Assembly (NCBI RefSeq): GCF_900182695.1
Contig: NZ_FXTK01000013.1
Span: 53,933 to 117,932, forward strand
Origin: Paracoccus laeviglucosivorans
GTDB lineage: Bacteria; Pseudomonadota; Alphaproteobacteria; Rhodobacterales; Rhodobacteraceae
Length of the DNA stretch: 64,000 nucleotides
Direction of reading: 5' to 3'
This document shows, one piece after another, positions 56,386-63,942 of the stretch. The notes below the pieces were generated by a model. It made no database searches, was not told the DNA's origin, and saw nothing but the letters and a program-made list of their open reading frames with translations. Position numbers and translations under genes: made by a program. Positions within the stretch are counted from its first letter, which is position 1. Every line of letters starts with the position of its first letter.

Positions 56386-56589
56386 ATGCAACTTTCCGAA
56401 AAAGACCACCAGATGCTGATGACCACCCTGCAAAGCAAATCCCCCGAGGTTTTGCAGGTCCGCATGGCCAATGCCCTGCTGCTGCTTGCCGACGGTCTGT
56501 CGGTCGAAGATGTCGCAGGTCTGCTGTTTCTGGATGAGGAAACCGTTTCCGGCTGGAAACGCATGTTCGCCCGCCGCCGCGCGGCCTGA
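56386..56589 (+). CDS. Small orphan helix-turn-helix protein (IS630-type HTH)
   Basis: A 67-aa protein that is almost only a homeodomain-like helix-turn-helix: LQVRMANALLLLADGLSVED, VAGLLFLDEETVSGWKRMF. This is the layout of the N-terminal DNA-binding module of IS630-type transposases, but no catalytic DDE domain follows, and the gene ends in a short basic tail (ARRRAA). The ATG at 56386 gives the compact form; the frame is open to 56272 with no ribosome site. It may be a domesticated transposase module or a small regulator. Function unknown. Confidence 0.6.
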   Translation: MQLSEKDHQMLMTTLQSKSPEVLQVRMANALLLLADGLSVEDVAGLLFLDEETVSGWKRMFARRRAA

Positions 56590-56635
56590 AGCGCCTTGGA
56601 TCGGGCCGCCGGTAAGCGGCCCGGTCAGGTCTGGC

Positions 56636-56860
56636 CTAAGCCAGAGATTGGGCGGCGCCATCGGCCCGCAAACGCATCTGATGCATGTCGATGGCCAAGC
56701 CCGACCGCCGCATCAATTCCTCTGCCTGGAACATATAGCGCGAGAATTGTCCGTCCCGCATATCCTGCACCGGGTTGGCGGCACAGGCGTCGAATTCTGC
56801 CGCCTTGCCTTCAATACCAGCCCATGCGCGCGCAAGGCGCTTTACCAGATCATCGTTCAT
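56636..56860 (-). CDS. Small hypothetical protein, 74 aa
   Basis: A 74-aa mainly helical, soluble protein (MNDDLVKRLARAWAGIEGKA, FDACAANPVQDMRDGQFSRY). I do not recognise the family. The start at 56860 is supported by GAGGTG 5 bp upstream. It follows the methyltransferase gene on the same strand with 62 bp between. A 10-bp inverted repeat has one arm over this start codon and the other arm at the methyltransferase stop. Confidence 0.6.
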   Translation of the reverse strand: MNDDLVKRLARAWAGIEGKAAEFDACAANPVQDMRDGQFSRYMFQAEELMRRSGLAIDMHQMRLRADGAAQSLA

Positions 56861-56929
56861 ATAACACCTCAAAGCGGCGAGGCCGATACGCGGCCTGCGC
56901 CAAAACACTCGTTAAAGATGTGTTATATG
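56858..56929. repeat. 10-bp inverted repeat flanking a 52-bp gap
   Basis: CATATAACAC (56858-56867) and GTGTTATATG (56920-56929) are exact complements. One arm covers the start of the 74-aa gene, the other the end of the methyltransferase gene. It could fold the intergenic mRNA or be a paired protein-binding site. Confidence 0.55.
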
Positions 56930-57996
56930 TAGCAAATCGCGTGCTCTGAGGAAGCTGTCGAAATGGGCAGGTCGCGGGTCAGCTTGGCATAGACGATGTT
57001 GCGGTTCGCACCATAGAAGTATTCCGCCGAAAACTCCTCGGTTTCCGGGGTCGCTTCCACGATAAAACGCATATCCGCCTCGGAGCGCAGGATCAGCGGC
57101 CAGTCCATGAAGCTTTCCATATAGCCGTCCGAAACGATCTCATCGCTGTAATTCGCAAACAGCAAGGTGCCACCGGGGGCGACCATCTCGCACAGGCGGC
57201 CCAGCAGTTTCGCCCCGGTCTTCGCGGTCAGATAGTCATAAAGACCCGAGGCGTATACGTGATCGAACGTGCCCAGATCATAGGAACGGCGCAGCAGGCC
57301 TAGGACAGACCCCTCGACCGCCTCAATGGGCGTTCCTGCGTGGTTCGTGCGGATGGTCGCGATGCTCAGCGGGTCCTGATCAAGCGCGACCCAGCGCAGG
57401 ATGCGCTTTTTGTCCAACGAGGCGCAAATCTCTGCCTCGCGCAGATGCCCCGCGGCGACGGCCAGGATCTGCGCATTGCTTCCCACGCGCTGACACGCCT
57501 CATCAACATTGGCGGCCAATAGCCGGCAACGTTCGCGACCTGCCTCGGAGGAGGGGACTTCCGAAGTATGTTCGTAGATCGCGCGACCGATGGTCGATGC
57601 GTTATTCACCACCTCGTCGGCCGAGGGGTGTTTGTAAAAGATGTCCAGCAGTTCGGCATCGCCCGAATACCCACGTGGCTTGCCGGCCGACCGCCCGGTG
57701 AACGGATCTTGCCGAAGCAGGTCGCCGACGGGATGGGCGCGGCACGCAATCGCCATCGCCTTCCAGTCCTGCGGCGATGATGTGCGGCGCAGCACATGCA
57801 GCGCAGCCGCCAGATCCGACACGATGCGGCTGGCAGGCAGATTTGCCGCGAACCCGGCCAAGGCCGCGTCAAGCACCGGATCAAGTCTAAGGGAGATGTC
57901 CGGGTTGGGCAGTTCCCCCGCCCGACCAACGCGACCCGAAGCCGCGTCGAAAAGTTCTGATGTCACAAGGCTTTCGCCGTCCAGCAAAGTGGGCAT
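56923..57996 (-). CDS. Class I SAM-dependent methyltransferase, large two-part form (PhcB-like layout)
   Basis: A 357-aa protein. The N-terminal part (about 20-140) is helical and ends in GKPRGYSGDAELLDIFYKHP. The C-terminal part is a Rossmann methyltransferase with motif I degenerate as QILAVAAGHLREAEI, then LRWVALDQDPLS, DHVYASGLYDYLT and PGGTLLFANYSDE. The RGYxGD plus methyltransferase layout recalls PhcB-type enzymes that make a hydroxy-fatty acid methyl ester signal, but the link is only a resemblance. The start at 57996 has AGGGAAG upstream; 58065 is an alternative. Substrate unknown. Confidence 0.65.
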   Translation of the reverse strand: MPTLLDGESLVTSELFDAASGRVGRAGELPNPDISLRLDPVLDAALAGFAANLPASRIVSDLAAALHVLRRTSSPQDWKAMAIACRAHPVGDLLRQDPFTGRSAGKPRGYSGDAELLDIFYKHPSADEVVNNASTIGRAIYEHTSEVPSSEAGRERCRLLAANVDEACQRVGSNAQILAVAAGHLREAEICASLDKKRILRWVALDQDPLSIATIRTNHAGTPIEAVEGSVLGLLRRSYDLGTFDHVYASGLYDYLTAKTGAKLLGRLCEMVAPGGTLLFANYSDEIVSDGYMESFMDWPLILRSEADMRFIVEATPETEEFSAEYFYGANRNIVYAKLTRDLPISTASSEHAICYI

Positions 57997-58387
57997 TCGA
58001 TAACTTCCCTGACCAATTAACAACGAATCGAGGGAACGATAGATCGGGCTGTGTCCAAACTTCATGACGACGCAGGTTGAAAAGCCGCGCCTTAATCCGC
58101 GGCAAATGCCATGTTGCGCAGACCCGCAATCCGGGCAAATCACCCAGTTCGGGCATGTCCGTGCCGCCATAAAAAGGCCGTGTGGATTGGACGGATCGTG
58201 CGGGACAAGACCTTCGCTATCTAGCTAAATGCGCCGCTCAATCCGCGAGGATAATTCTTGCCTACGGAAGTCTTACGAGCGGTTAGATGGAAGAAGCTTG
58301 CTTGCAGCCTCCGTGAAGCTTGCAGCAACGCACAGCTGCAATGCGTTCTCCGCATTGCCGATGACTCACCCGGATATCCTCGAGGAT

Positions 58388-59012
58388 GTGTTTCGGCATG
58401 CAATCTTGACCCCTTAGGCGGGGTATCGGCGCCCAATTTTGACGCCCCTGATGTTTTGTCAGACCGTTTGCTGGAGGGTCAGCGAGCTGAGGGGGAGATG
58501 AAGCGGGTGGATACGATCGCGCGGGTCCGGCGTGCCTTCTATGTTCATGGCTGGTCGGTGAAGAAGATCGTTCGGGAGCTGCACGTGTCGCGGAATACGG
58601 TGCGGAAGATCCTGCGGTCGGACGAGACGGATTTCAGTTATGAACGCAGCCGACAGCCGTTGCCCCGGATCGGGCCGTGGCAGGGGCAGCTCGAGCTTCG
58701 AATGCGTCGAAGGCTTCTCGCGAGCGGCTGACGCTGATCCGCATCTTCGAGGAATTGCAGGCCCTCGGATATGAGGGCGGATACGATGCCGTGCGCCGGT
58801 TTGCGCGAACCTGGTCAAAGACCCGCGGGGCGGTGACGGCCGAGGCCTATGTGCCGCTCTATTATGCTCCCGGCGAGGCCTACCAGTTCGACTGGAGCCA
58901 TGAGGTCGTGCTGATCTCGGGCGTGACCGTCACAGTCAAGGTCGCCCATCTCCGGCTTTGCCACAGCCGGATGATGTTTGCCCGCGCATATATGCGCGAG
59001 AGCCAGGAAGCG
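58388..59012 (+). mobile_element. IS21-family element remnant (left end and part of istA)
   Basis: The region from about 58388 carries GC-rich terminal-like repeats (TCTTGACCCC, then TTTTGACGCCCC) and the beginning of an IS21 istA gene, but no istB and no right end. The left boundary is approximate. The element stops abruptly near 59012 and continues directly into an RTX coding remnant, so most of the IS was lost by a deletion or recombination at that point. Confidence 0.75.
58498..59012 (+). pseudogene. istA: IS21 transposase IstA, frameshifted and 3'-truncated
   Basis: Frame 1 reads MKRVDTIARVRRAFYVHGWS and VKKIVRELHVSRNTVRKIL, the IstA N-terminal helix-turn-helix. Near 58690 it shifts. 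Frame 2 continues with ASNASKASRERLTLIRIFEE, YAPGEAYQFDWSHEVVLISG and HSRMMFARAYMRESQE, which is the start of the catalytic core around the first Asp. The sequence ends there, at the junction with RTX coding DNA at about 59012. A GGGGGAG site precedes the ATG. It cannot encode an active transposase. Confidence 0.85.
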
Positions 59013-59578
59013 ACGACCGCGACACCGTGCGATCCTCCGTCAACTATACCCTGCCCTCGGATGTCGAGAATCTGTCATTGACGGGAACCCATAATCTGCG
59101 TGGCACCGGCAACATGCTGGCCAACCTGATCGTTGGCAATGCGGGCAACAACACGCTGGACGGGGGCATGCGCGTGGAAGGCAGCGTCGATCAGGATACG
59201 CTTGTCGGTGGCATGGGGAACGACACCTATCTGCTTCGGGACGCGGGGAATGTCGTCGTCGAGGACGTGGCAGCTGGCATCGACACCATCAGACTATCGG
59301 TCACCGGGCGTTACAGCTTCACCATGCAAGACAATGTCGAAAACCTTGTATTGCTGAGCGGCACCGGATCTGTGGTCGGTAACGCGGGCTGGAAACCAGG
59401 CGTTCCGTCTGATCGGAGACGCCGGTTTAAGCGGCCGTGGCGGAGAGCTGCGCATCGAGAATCTGCGAGGCAGCACCACGGCAATTGTCACTGCCGATGT
59501 CGACGGCGACGAAATCGCAGACTTCCGACTTGAGGTGCGTTTGGCGGGAACGATGAGTGCGGCTGACTTTTTCCTGTA
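59013..59578 (+). pseudogene. RTX calcium-binding protein, 3'-end remnant
   Basis: Starts in mid-module at DDRDTVRSSVNYTLPSDVEN, then LVGGMGNDTYLLRDAGNVVV, and reads to VENLVLLSGTGSVVGNAG. Near 59390 the frame shifts into NQAFRLIGDAGLSGRGGELR, ADVDGDEIADFRLEV and SAADFFL-stop, the typical C-terminal end of serralysin/RTX proteins. The 5' part is missing, replaced by the IS21 remnant, and an internal deletion is likely at the frame change. Its GC-rich codon use resembles the host. It is a relative, not a copy, of the intact RTX gene downstream. A terminator follows. Confidence 0.8.
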
Positions 59579-59598
59579 AGTCGGACCACACAAACAGG

Positions 59599-59633
59599 CC
59601 GCGCTGGGTATATCACCCGGCGCGGTCTTTTTG
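59599..59633 (+). terminator. Terminator of the former RTX gene
   Basis: An 11-bp stem with one G-T pair (CCGCGCTGGGT / ACCCGGCGCGG, 5-nt loop) is followed by TCTTTTTG, 20 bp after the RTX stop codon. It is still intact although the gene is broken. Confidence 0.85.
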
Positions 59634-59666
59634 TATGGCTAAACCGCATGCCCACCAAACGGGTTG

Positions 59667-59831
59667 ATGGAAAGCCTTAGCTTTCGACGTTTGCTATTGC
59701 TGCGAGCGTATGAACGTGCCCAGGCGCGCATACCGGACGAGCGCTTCAAGTTTCAGAAATTGGGTGAAGCCTGGTTTGACCAGATGTGGTCCTTTCAACC
59801 ACGCAGGAGCAATCTCGACCTATTACGGTAA
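59667..59831 (+). CDS. Possible small protein, 54 aa
   Basis: An open frame MESLSFRRLLLLRAYERAQA to RRSNLDLLR-stop, strongly basic and Arg/Leu rich. No clear ribosome site precedes the ATG. It lies in the roughly 330-bp stretch between the RTX remnant terminator and the LuxR gene, where I see nothing else. It may be a fragment of a lost gene or chance. Confidence 0.25.
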   Translation: MESLSFRRLLLLRAYERAQARIPDERFKFQKLGEAWFDQMWSFQPRRSNLDLLR

Positions 59832-59912
59832 ATTCTTACGCGGCCTGTTGACCCCCACGCATGCGAACCGGCGTAATTAACTAAATCTTCCCGGCTTGAT
59901 TCGAAGGGCACC

Positions 59913-60995
59913 ATGAGATCACAGGTTGAAGATATCGAACTGATCGAACTCATCTATGCTGCACTGTTGGGAGAAAGTAGCTGGCAAGCATTCTTGGACA
60001 GACTCTCCGACGCCGGGTCCGGATGTTGGTCGGTCATGCACTCCAGTAGCAAGTCCGGAGCTGAAGCAACTGTGGGCTTGGTCAGCGGCCGAAGCCCGGA
60101 CGACATTGCAGATTATCCTACCTATTATCATCAAATCAGTCCGTGGGCTCCACATTGCAATGCAAGGCCTGCTGGCAAGGCCACGATCGTGGAAAATTAC
60201 GTGCCAAGCGATGTTCTAGAGCGATCCGAGTTTTACAATGACTGGTTGCTTCGCGTCGAAACAAGATCAGCTATTGGTATCGGCGTGGACAGCGACGATG
60301 GCAGCTCGCTGATTTTCTCTCTGATGACACCAAACGCACAAGAAGCCCAGATGCTGCTTCTTGCCAATCAGATGGAGCGGATTGCACCGCATCTTCAGCG
60401 CGCCAACGAATTTTACCGCCGCACGAGCTTCGCCGCTCGCAGCACGGAACTGGGAGGAACGTTCTTCGACTCCCTTAGCATGGGAATGGTTATCGTGGGT
60501 GCTGGCCGTAAAATCAGGACTTGCTCAGATACCGCCAGCAGGATGTTCGGACCGGACGTTGGCCTTGACCCTTTGGGGCGCCTTACCTTGGGCGATCAAG
60601 TTGCACGCCGCCTTCTTGAGACTATGCTGCAGCGCAATTATGCTGGACCAAGGCATCAACGTGTCAAGGTTGGCAGCACGCTCGTTACCTTGATCCGTAT
60701 GGAGGGCGAACGGGAGCGCAGCTTCTTTGAGGGGCCGGGAGTCTGCCTGACAATGGAGGCTCTCGGCAGCAGTCGCTTTCTCGACACGGAACAGTTTGCC
60801 CGCAGCTACCAATTGACGCCAGGCGAGATTCGGGTGCTTGAGGGATTGATCTGCGGCAATACGGTCAACCAGATAGCCGAACTCGCTGGACGCTCGCGCG
60901 AAACGATCCGCAGTCAGCTTAAGAGCCTATGCTCCAAAACCGGGGCACGTGGGCAGGCAGATGTGCTACGGATGGTCGCCGGGATGAAGGCTTAG
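59913..60995 (+). CDS. LuxR-family transcriptional regulator (solo, PAS-like sensor region)
   Basis: A 360-aa regulator. The C-terminal GerE/LuxR helix-turn-helix (about 295-355) reads YQLTPGEIRVLEGLICGNTV, NQIAELAGRSRETIRSQLKS, LCSKTGARGQADVLRMV. The N-terminal 280 residues do not look like an acyl-homoserine-lactone domain; they include MERIAPHLQRANEFYRR and a PAS-like stretch (MGMVIVGAGRKIRTCSDTAS). No luxI-type gene is in the window. It is the only regulator beside the RTX gene, which starts 171 bp downstream. A perfect 16-bp inverted repeat lies between them. Codon use is less GC-rich than the host genes. Confidence 0.85.
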   Translation: MRSQVEDIELIELIYAALLGESSWQAFLDRLSDAGSGCWSVMHSSSKSGAEATVGLVSGRSPDDIADYPTYYHQISPWAPHCNARPAGKATIVENYVPSDVLERSEFYNDWLLRVETRSAIGIGVDSDDGSSLIFSLMTPNAQEAQMLLLANQMERIAPHLQRANEFYRRTSFAARSTELGGTFFDSLSMGMVIVGAGRKIRTCSDTASRMFGPDVGLDPLGRLTLGDQVARRLLETMLQRNYAGPRHQRVKVGSTLVTLIRMEGERERSFFEGPGVCLTMEALGSSRFLDTEQFARSYQLTPGEIRVLEGLICGNTVNQIAELAGRSRETIRSQLKSLCSKTGARGQADVLRMVAGMKA

Positions 60996-61039
60996 TGTTC
61001 AAAAAATGCGATGCGACCGTCCCTGAGATTTGATTCCAC

Positions 61040-61055
61040 TCACCCGTTTGGGTGA
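61040..61055. promoter_or_regulatory. Perfect inverted repeat upstream of the RTX gene, putative operator
   Basis: TCACCC and GGGTGA are exact complements around GTTT, 45 bp after the LuxR stop and 111 bp before the RTX start. No T-run follows, so it is not an obvious terminator; a regulator site for the upstream LuxR protein is possible. Confidence 0.5.
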
Positions 61056-61166
61056 TCCGTCCGAGCTTTGTCTGTGTCAGCATCGCCCCACATCTGAGCA
61101 TTTTGCGGATCCGTCTGTTTGCGTGACTTTTGGCAACCAGACTAGTCTTTAGCGCGGGAGCAGGGC

Positions 61167-63467
61167 ATGACACACGTATTCGATTTTTCTCAAAGCAACG
61201 GTGGCCTAGCACTTGACGACTCAAACTGGGGCGCTGTCGGCGCTGGAGGTGGGGCCGGCACGACCGGCGGTTTTCTTCGCGCAATTGAGGGAAGCTTCTA
61301 TGGTAACGGATACTCAGAGGGTGTATTCCGTTATCCAGGATATGCAGCCGATGGATGGACGGGACGGTCCTATCTGGACAATACGGGATCATTATCTATC
61401 GGACCCCACAACTCGCAAATATTCTCGCTCGGCTCGCTAGCTGAGCACTTACCCGATATCTTTGGTGACGGGCCATTTGATCTTACCATGGCATATCCCT
61501 TCAATGCTGAGGGCACCGGTGGAGACTACATTCGGCTGACCGGCGTCTCTAGCATCTACCATCGTGGATTCGTCGGCGCATCCGGCAATGATTACTGGCA
61601 GGCCCTTACAAATATTAACGAACACGCGATGGAAGTGCAGGCCCGCTTTATCGCTGACCTCATGGCCACGCTGGATGCTCCACTAAGAGGCGCACCCGAT
61701 ATTGAGTTCGTCCATTGGACGAATAGTGATACTGAAAGCCTTAGAAGTCCACGCATTGTTTTGCACATTAGCCCGGATGATAGCAGCGAGAACACTTTAC
61801 GTTACAGCGACCTTTTCGATTATTATATGGCACCCGGTTCAGGCCATGCCTACGGGATGGACCTTCTGCCCATTGGCGACATATTCGGTGCGACAGACGA
61901 CGTTTCCATGCTCCTAACCGCAGAAGATGACTTTGTGGATTACTTTGGATTTTCCGCCAGATCACTTCATATCGACGCCGGATCCGGAAATGATCAAATA
62001 TCCATCTACATTCCACCAGAGTATGAACTGACAGAGCGCATCCGACCCGACCTGATAACAATAGATGGCGGAAACGGAAATGATTACCTCCTCCTTTGGT
62101 CTCGCAAGTCTGGTGCACTTAACGGAGGGGCTGGGAACGACGTGCTAGGCGCAGGAGTACCAGATGAGTTGGCTGGCGGCACCTTTACGCTACGGGGGGA
62201 TGCCGGTAATGATGAGATTTCTGGAAGCGGAAATGCGACCTATATACTAAGTGGTGGTGACGGAAACGATTACCTGGCCTCAGGGAATAGAGCTGATACT
62301 TTGGATGGTGGCAGCGGGGTCGATACAATGATCGGCGGCGCTGGCAATGACACTTACATTGTGGATCATGCCCGTGATTATATCATTGAAGCACCGGATG
62401 ACGGTCGAGACACAGTGCGGTCAAGTGTTAGCTATACATTGACCGGATACATTGAAAACCTTGTGTTGACGGGGAGTGGGGTTATTTCCGGTGTCGGTAA
62501 TGACTTAGCGAACCAAATCAACGGCAATGGCGCGGCAAACCGACTGAATGGTGGTTCTGGGAACGATACGATTTCCGGCGGTGCCGGCAATGATACGCTC
62601 GATGGCGGTGCGGGCATCGATCTGATGAATGGCGGTTCTGGCGACGATATCTATATTGTCAACCACGCCGCCGACAGAATTGTAGAGTCCGCTGGCGGTG
62701 GGACGGATCAAGTAAGCGCGTCTGTCAGCTTCGCCCTCGGTATGGAGGTCGAGCGCCTTGTCCTGACTGGTTCATCTTCGATCACTGGCACAGGTAACGC
62801 CGCAGCGAACGTTATGACAGGGAACGGAGCAAATAACCGACTGAATGGCGGTGCAGGAAATGACACGCTTTTAGGGGATGCAGGAAACGACACGCTCGAC
62901 GGGGGGACCGGCGCCGATGTCATGACTGGGGGCATCGGAAATGATACCTATATTGTTGACAGTGCGGGCGACCGCATCAACGAGGCTGCCGGTGGTGGAA
63001 CAGATCAAGTTCAGGCATCGATCAGTTTTACACTTGGTACTAATGTTGAAAATATTCTCCTGATCGGAACCTCCGCAATCAATGCTACAGGCAACATGTC
63101 AGCCAATACGTTGACGGGCAACGCGGCATCAAATCGTCTAGATGGCGGCGGCGGAAATGACGTCATACTCGGCGGTTCTGGCAATGATATCCTTGTTGGA
63201 GGCATTGGCTCCGACTCGATGACTGGCGGCACTGGCTCTGATACATTTCTATTCCGCCCGAGCTTCGACCAAGACCTAATTGTAGACTTTCAGGACAATG
63301 TTGACACCATCCGCCTTCTGGACTTTGGCTTTACGAACTTCGGCCAAGCTCGCGCCTATGCTGCGCAAAGGGGAGCAAATGTCATCTTTGACTTCGGGGA
63401 TGGTGACGCCCTGACAGTGCGTAATACCAATATAAATGCGCTAGCGGATGATATGAGCTTCGTTTGA
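61167..63467 (+). CDS. RTX calcium-binding exoprotein with three 99-residue modules
   Basis: A 766-aa acidic protein, almost free of Cys. Residues 1 to about 265 are an N-terminal region I do not recognise (WTGRSYLDNTGSLSIGPHNS, RFIADLMATLDAPLRGAPDI). From about 270 on there are many GGxGxDxUx calcium-binding nonapeptides (DAGSGNDQISI, NGGAGNDVLGA, SGGAGNDTLDG). Residues 396-692 are three consecutive 99-residue modules, each with nonapeptides plus a TYIVD...VENLVLTG...GTGN segment. The end (TFLFRPSFDQDLIVDFQDNV) is a type I secretion-type C-terminus. It is probably secreted by a T1SS not seen here. The ribosome site is GGGAG. The DNA is clearly AT-richer than its surroundings, a sign of transfer. 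Confidence 0.88.
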   Translation: MTHVFDFSQSNGGLALDDSNWGAVGAGGGAGTTGGFLRAIEGSFYGNGYSEGVFRYPGYAADGWTGRSYLDNTGSLSIGPHNSQIFSLGSLAEHLPDIFGDGPFDLTMAYPFNAEGTGGDYIRLTGVSSIYHRGFVGASGNDYWQALTNINEHAMEVQARFIADLMATLDAPLRGAPDIEFVHWTNSDTESLRSPRIVLHISPDDSSENTLRYSDLFDYYMAPGSGHAYGMDLLPIGDIFGATDDVSMLLTAEDDFVDYFGFSARSLHIDAGSGNDQISIYIPPEYELTERIRPDLITIDGGNGNDYLLLWSRKSGALNGGAGNDVLGAGVPDELAGGTFTLRGDAGNDEISGSGNATYILSGGDGNDYLASGNRADTLDGGSGVDTMIGGAGNDTYIVDHARDYIIEAPDDGRDTVRSSVSYTLTGYIENLVLTGSGVISGVGNDLANQINGNGAANRLNGGSGNDTISGGAGNDTLDGGAGIDLMNGGSGDDIYIVNHAADRIVESAGGGTDQVSASVSFALGMEVERLVLTGSSSITGTGNAAANVMTGNGANNRLNGGAGNDTLLGDAGNDTLDGGTGADVMTGGIGNDTYIVDSAGDRINEAAGGGTDQVQASISFTLGTNVENILLIGTSAINATGNMSANTLTGNAASNRLDGGGGNDVILGGSGNDILVGGIGSDSMTGGTGSDTFLFRPSFDQDLIVDFQDNVDTIRLLDFGFTNFGQARAYAAQRGANVIFDFGDGDALTVRNTNINALADDMSFV
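62352..63242 (+). repeat. Three tandem 297-bp (99-codon) RTX modules
   Basis: Copies at 62352-62648, 62649-62945 and 62946-63242 have exactly the same length with no indels. Each begins with a TYIVD or IYIVN motif and ends in GGxGxD. Copies 2 and 3 are more alike (AGGGTDQVxASxSF) than either is to copy 1 (APDDGRDTVRSSVSY). The earlier RTX remnant at 59013 matches copy 1 best. Confidence 0.85.
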
Positions 63468-63483
63468 AGCTTCGGAATACTGA

Positions 63484-63942
63484 TCTTCCCCCGGTGAAGT
63501 AGTCCGCCGGTTTGTTGTTCACTGTGATAAGATCACGGGGGAACGCGAGATCGTCGAGGACGAGGCCGCCGTGGTGCGCCGCATTTTCGAGGGATATGCT
63601 TCGGGTCTGTCCGCCCGCGCGCTCGCCGCGGCGCTGAACGCGGAAAGTGTGCGAAGCCCCGGCGTTGGCAGCGGCCAGTGGAGCTTCAGCACCATCTCGG
63701 GGAATGCAAAGCGGGGCACCGGCATTCTCAACAACGAACTCTATATCGGCCGCCTGGTCTGGAACCGGCAGCGGTTCATCAAGGATCCAGGGACGGGCAA
63801 GCGCCAAACCCGGCCGAATCCGCCCGAAGAATGGGTCATCTACCTGCGGATCATCGACGATGACCTCTGGCAGCGCGTAAAAGCACTACAAGACGACGTG
63901 CAGGCTGACCTGCCCCCCGGAACGTCCCACGGTTTGATGTAG
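63484..63942 (+). pseudogene. Large serine recombinase fragment (recombinase domain)
   Basis: The open frame reads TGEREIVEDEAAVVRRIFEG, YASGLSARALAAALNAESVR, the conserved KRGTGILNNELYIGRLVWNR and QRFIKDPGTGKRQTRPNPPE, that is, the Pfam Recombinase region that follows the resolvase catalytic domain. The N-terminal catalytic domain with its Ser is absent. The sequence begins abruptly near 63490, 20 bp after the RTX stop. At the 3' end the reading (QADLPPGTSHGLM) runs into what looks like an IS3-type end at about 63906, so the gene is broken on both sides. Confidence 0.8.

Noticed and set aside
58258..58497. Upstream extension of the IstA frame (from 58258)
   Set aside because: The IstA start with a good ribosome site is at 58498. 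The upstream part spans the IS end and flanking DNA.
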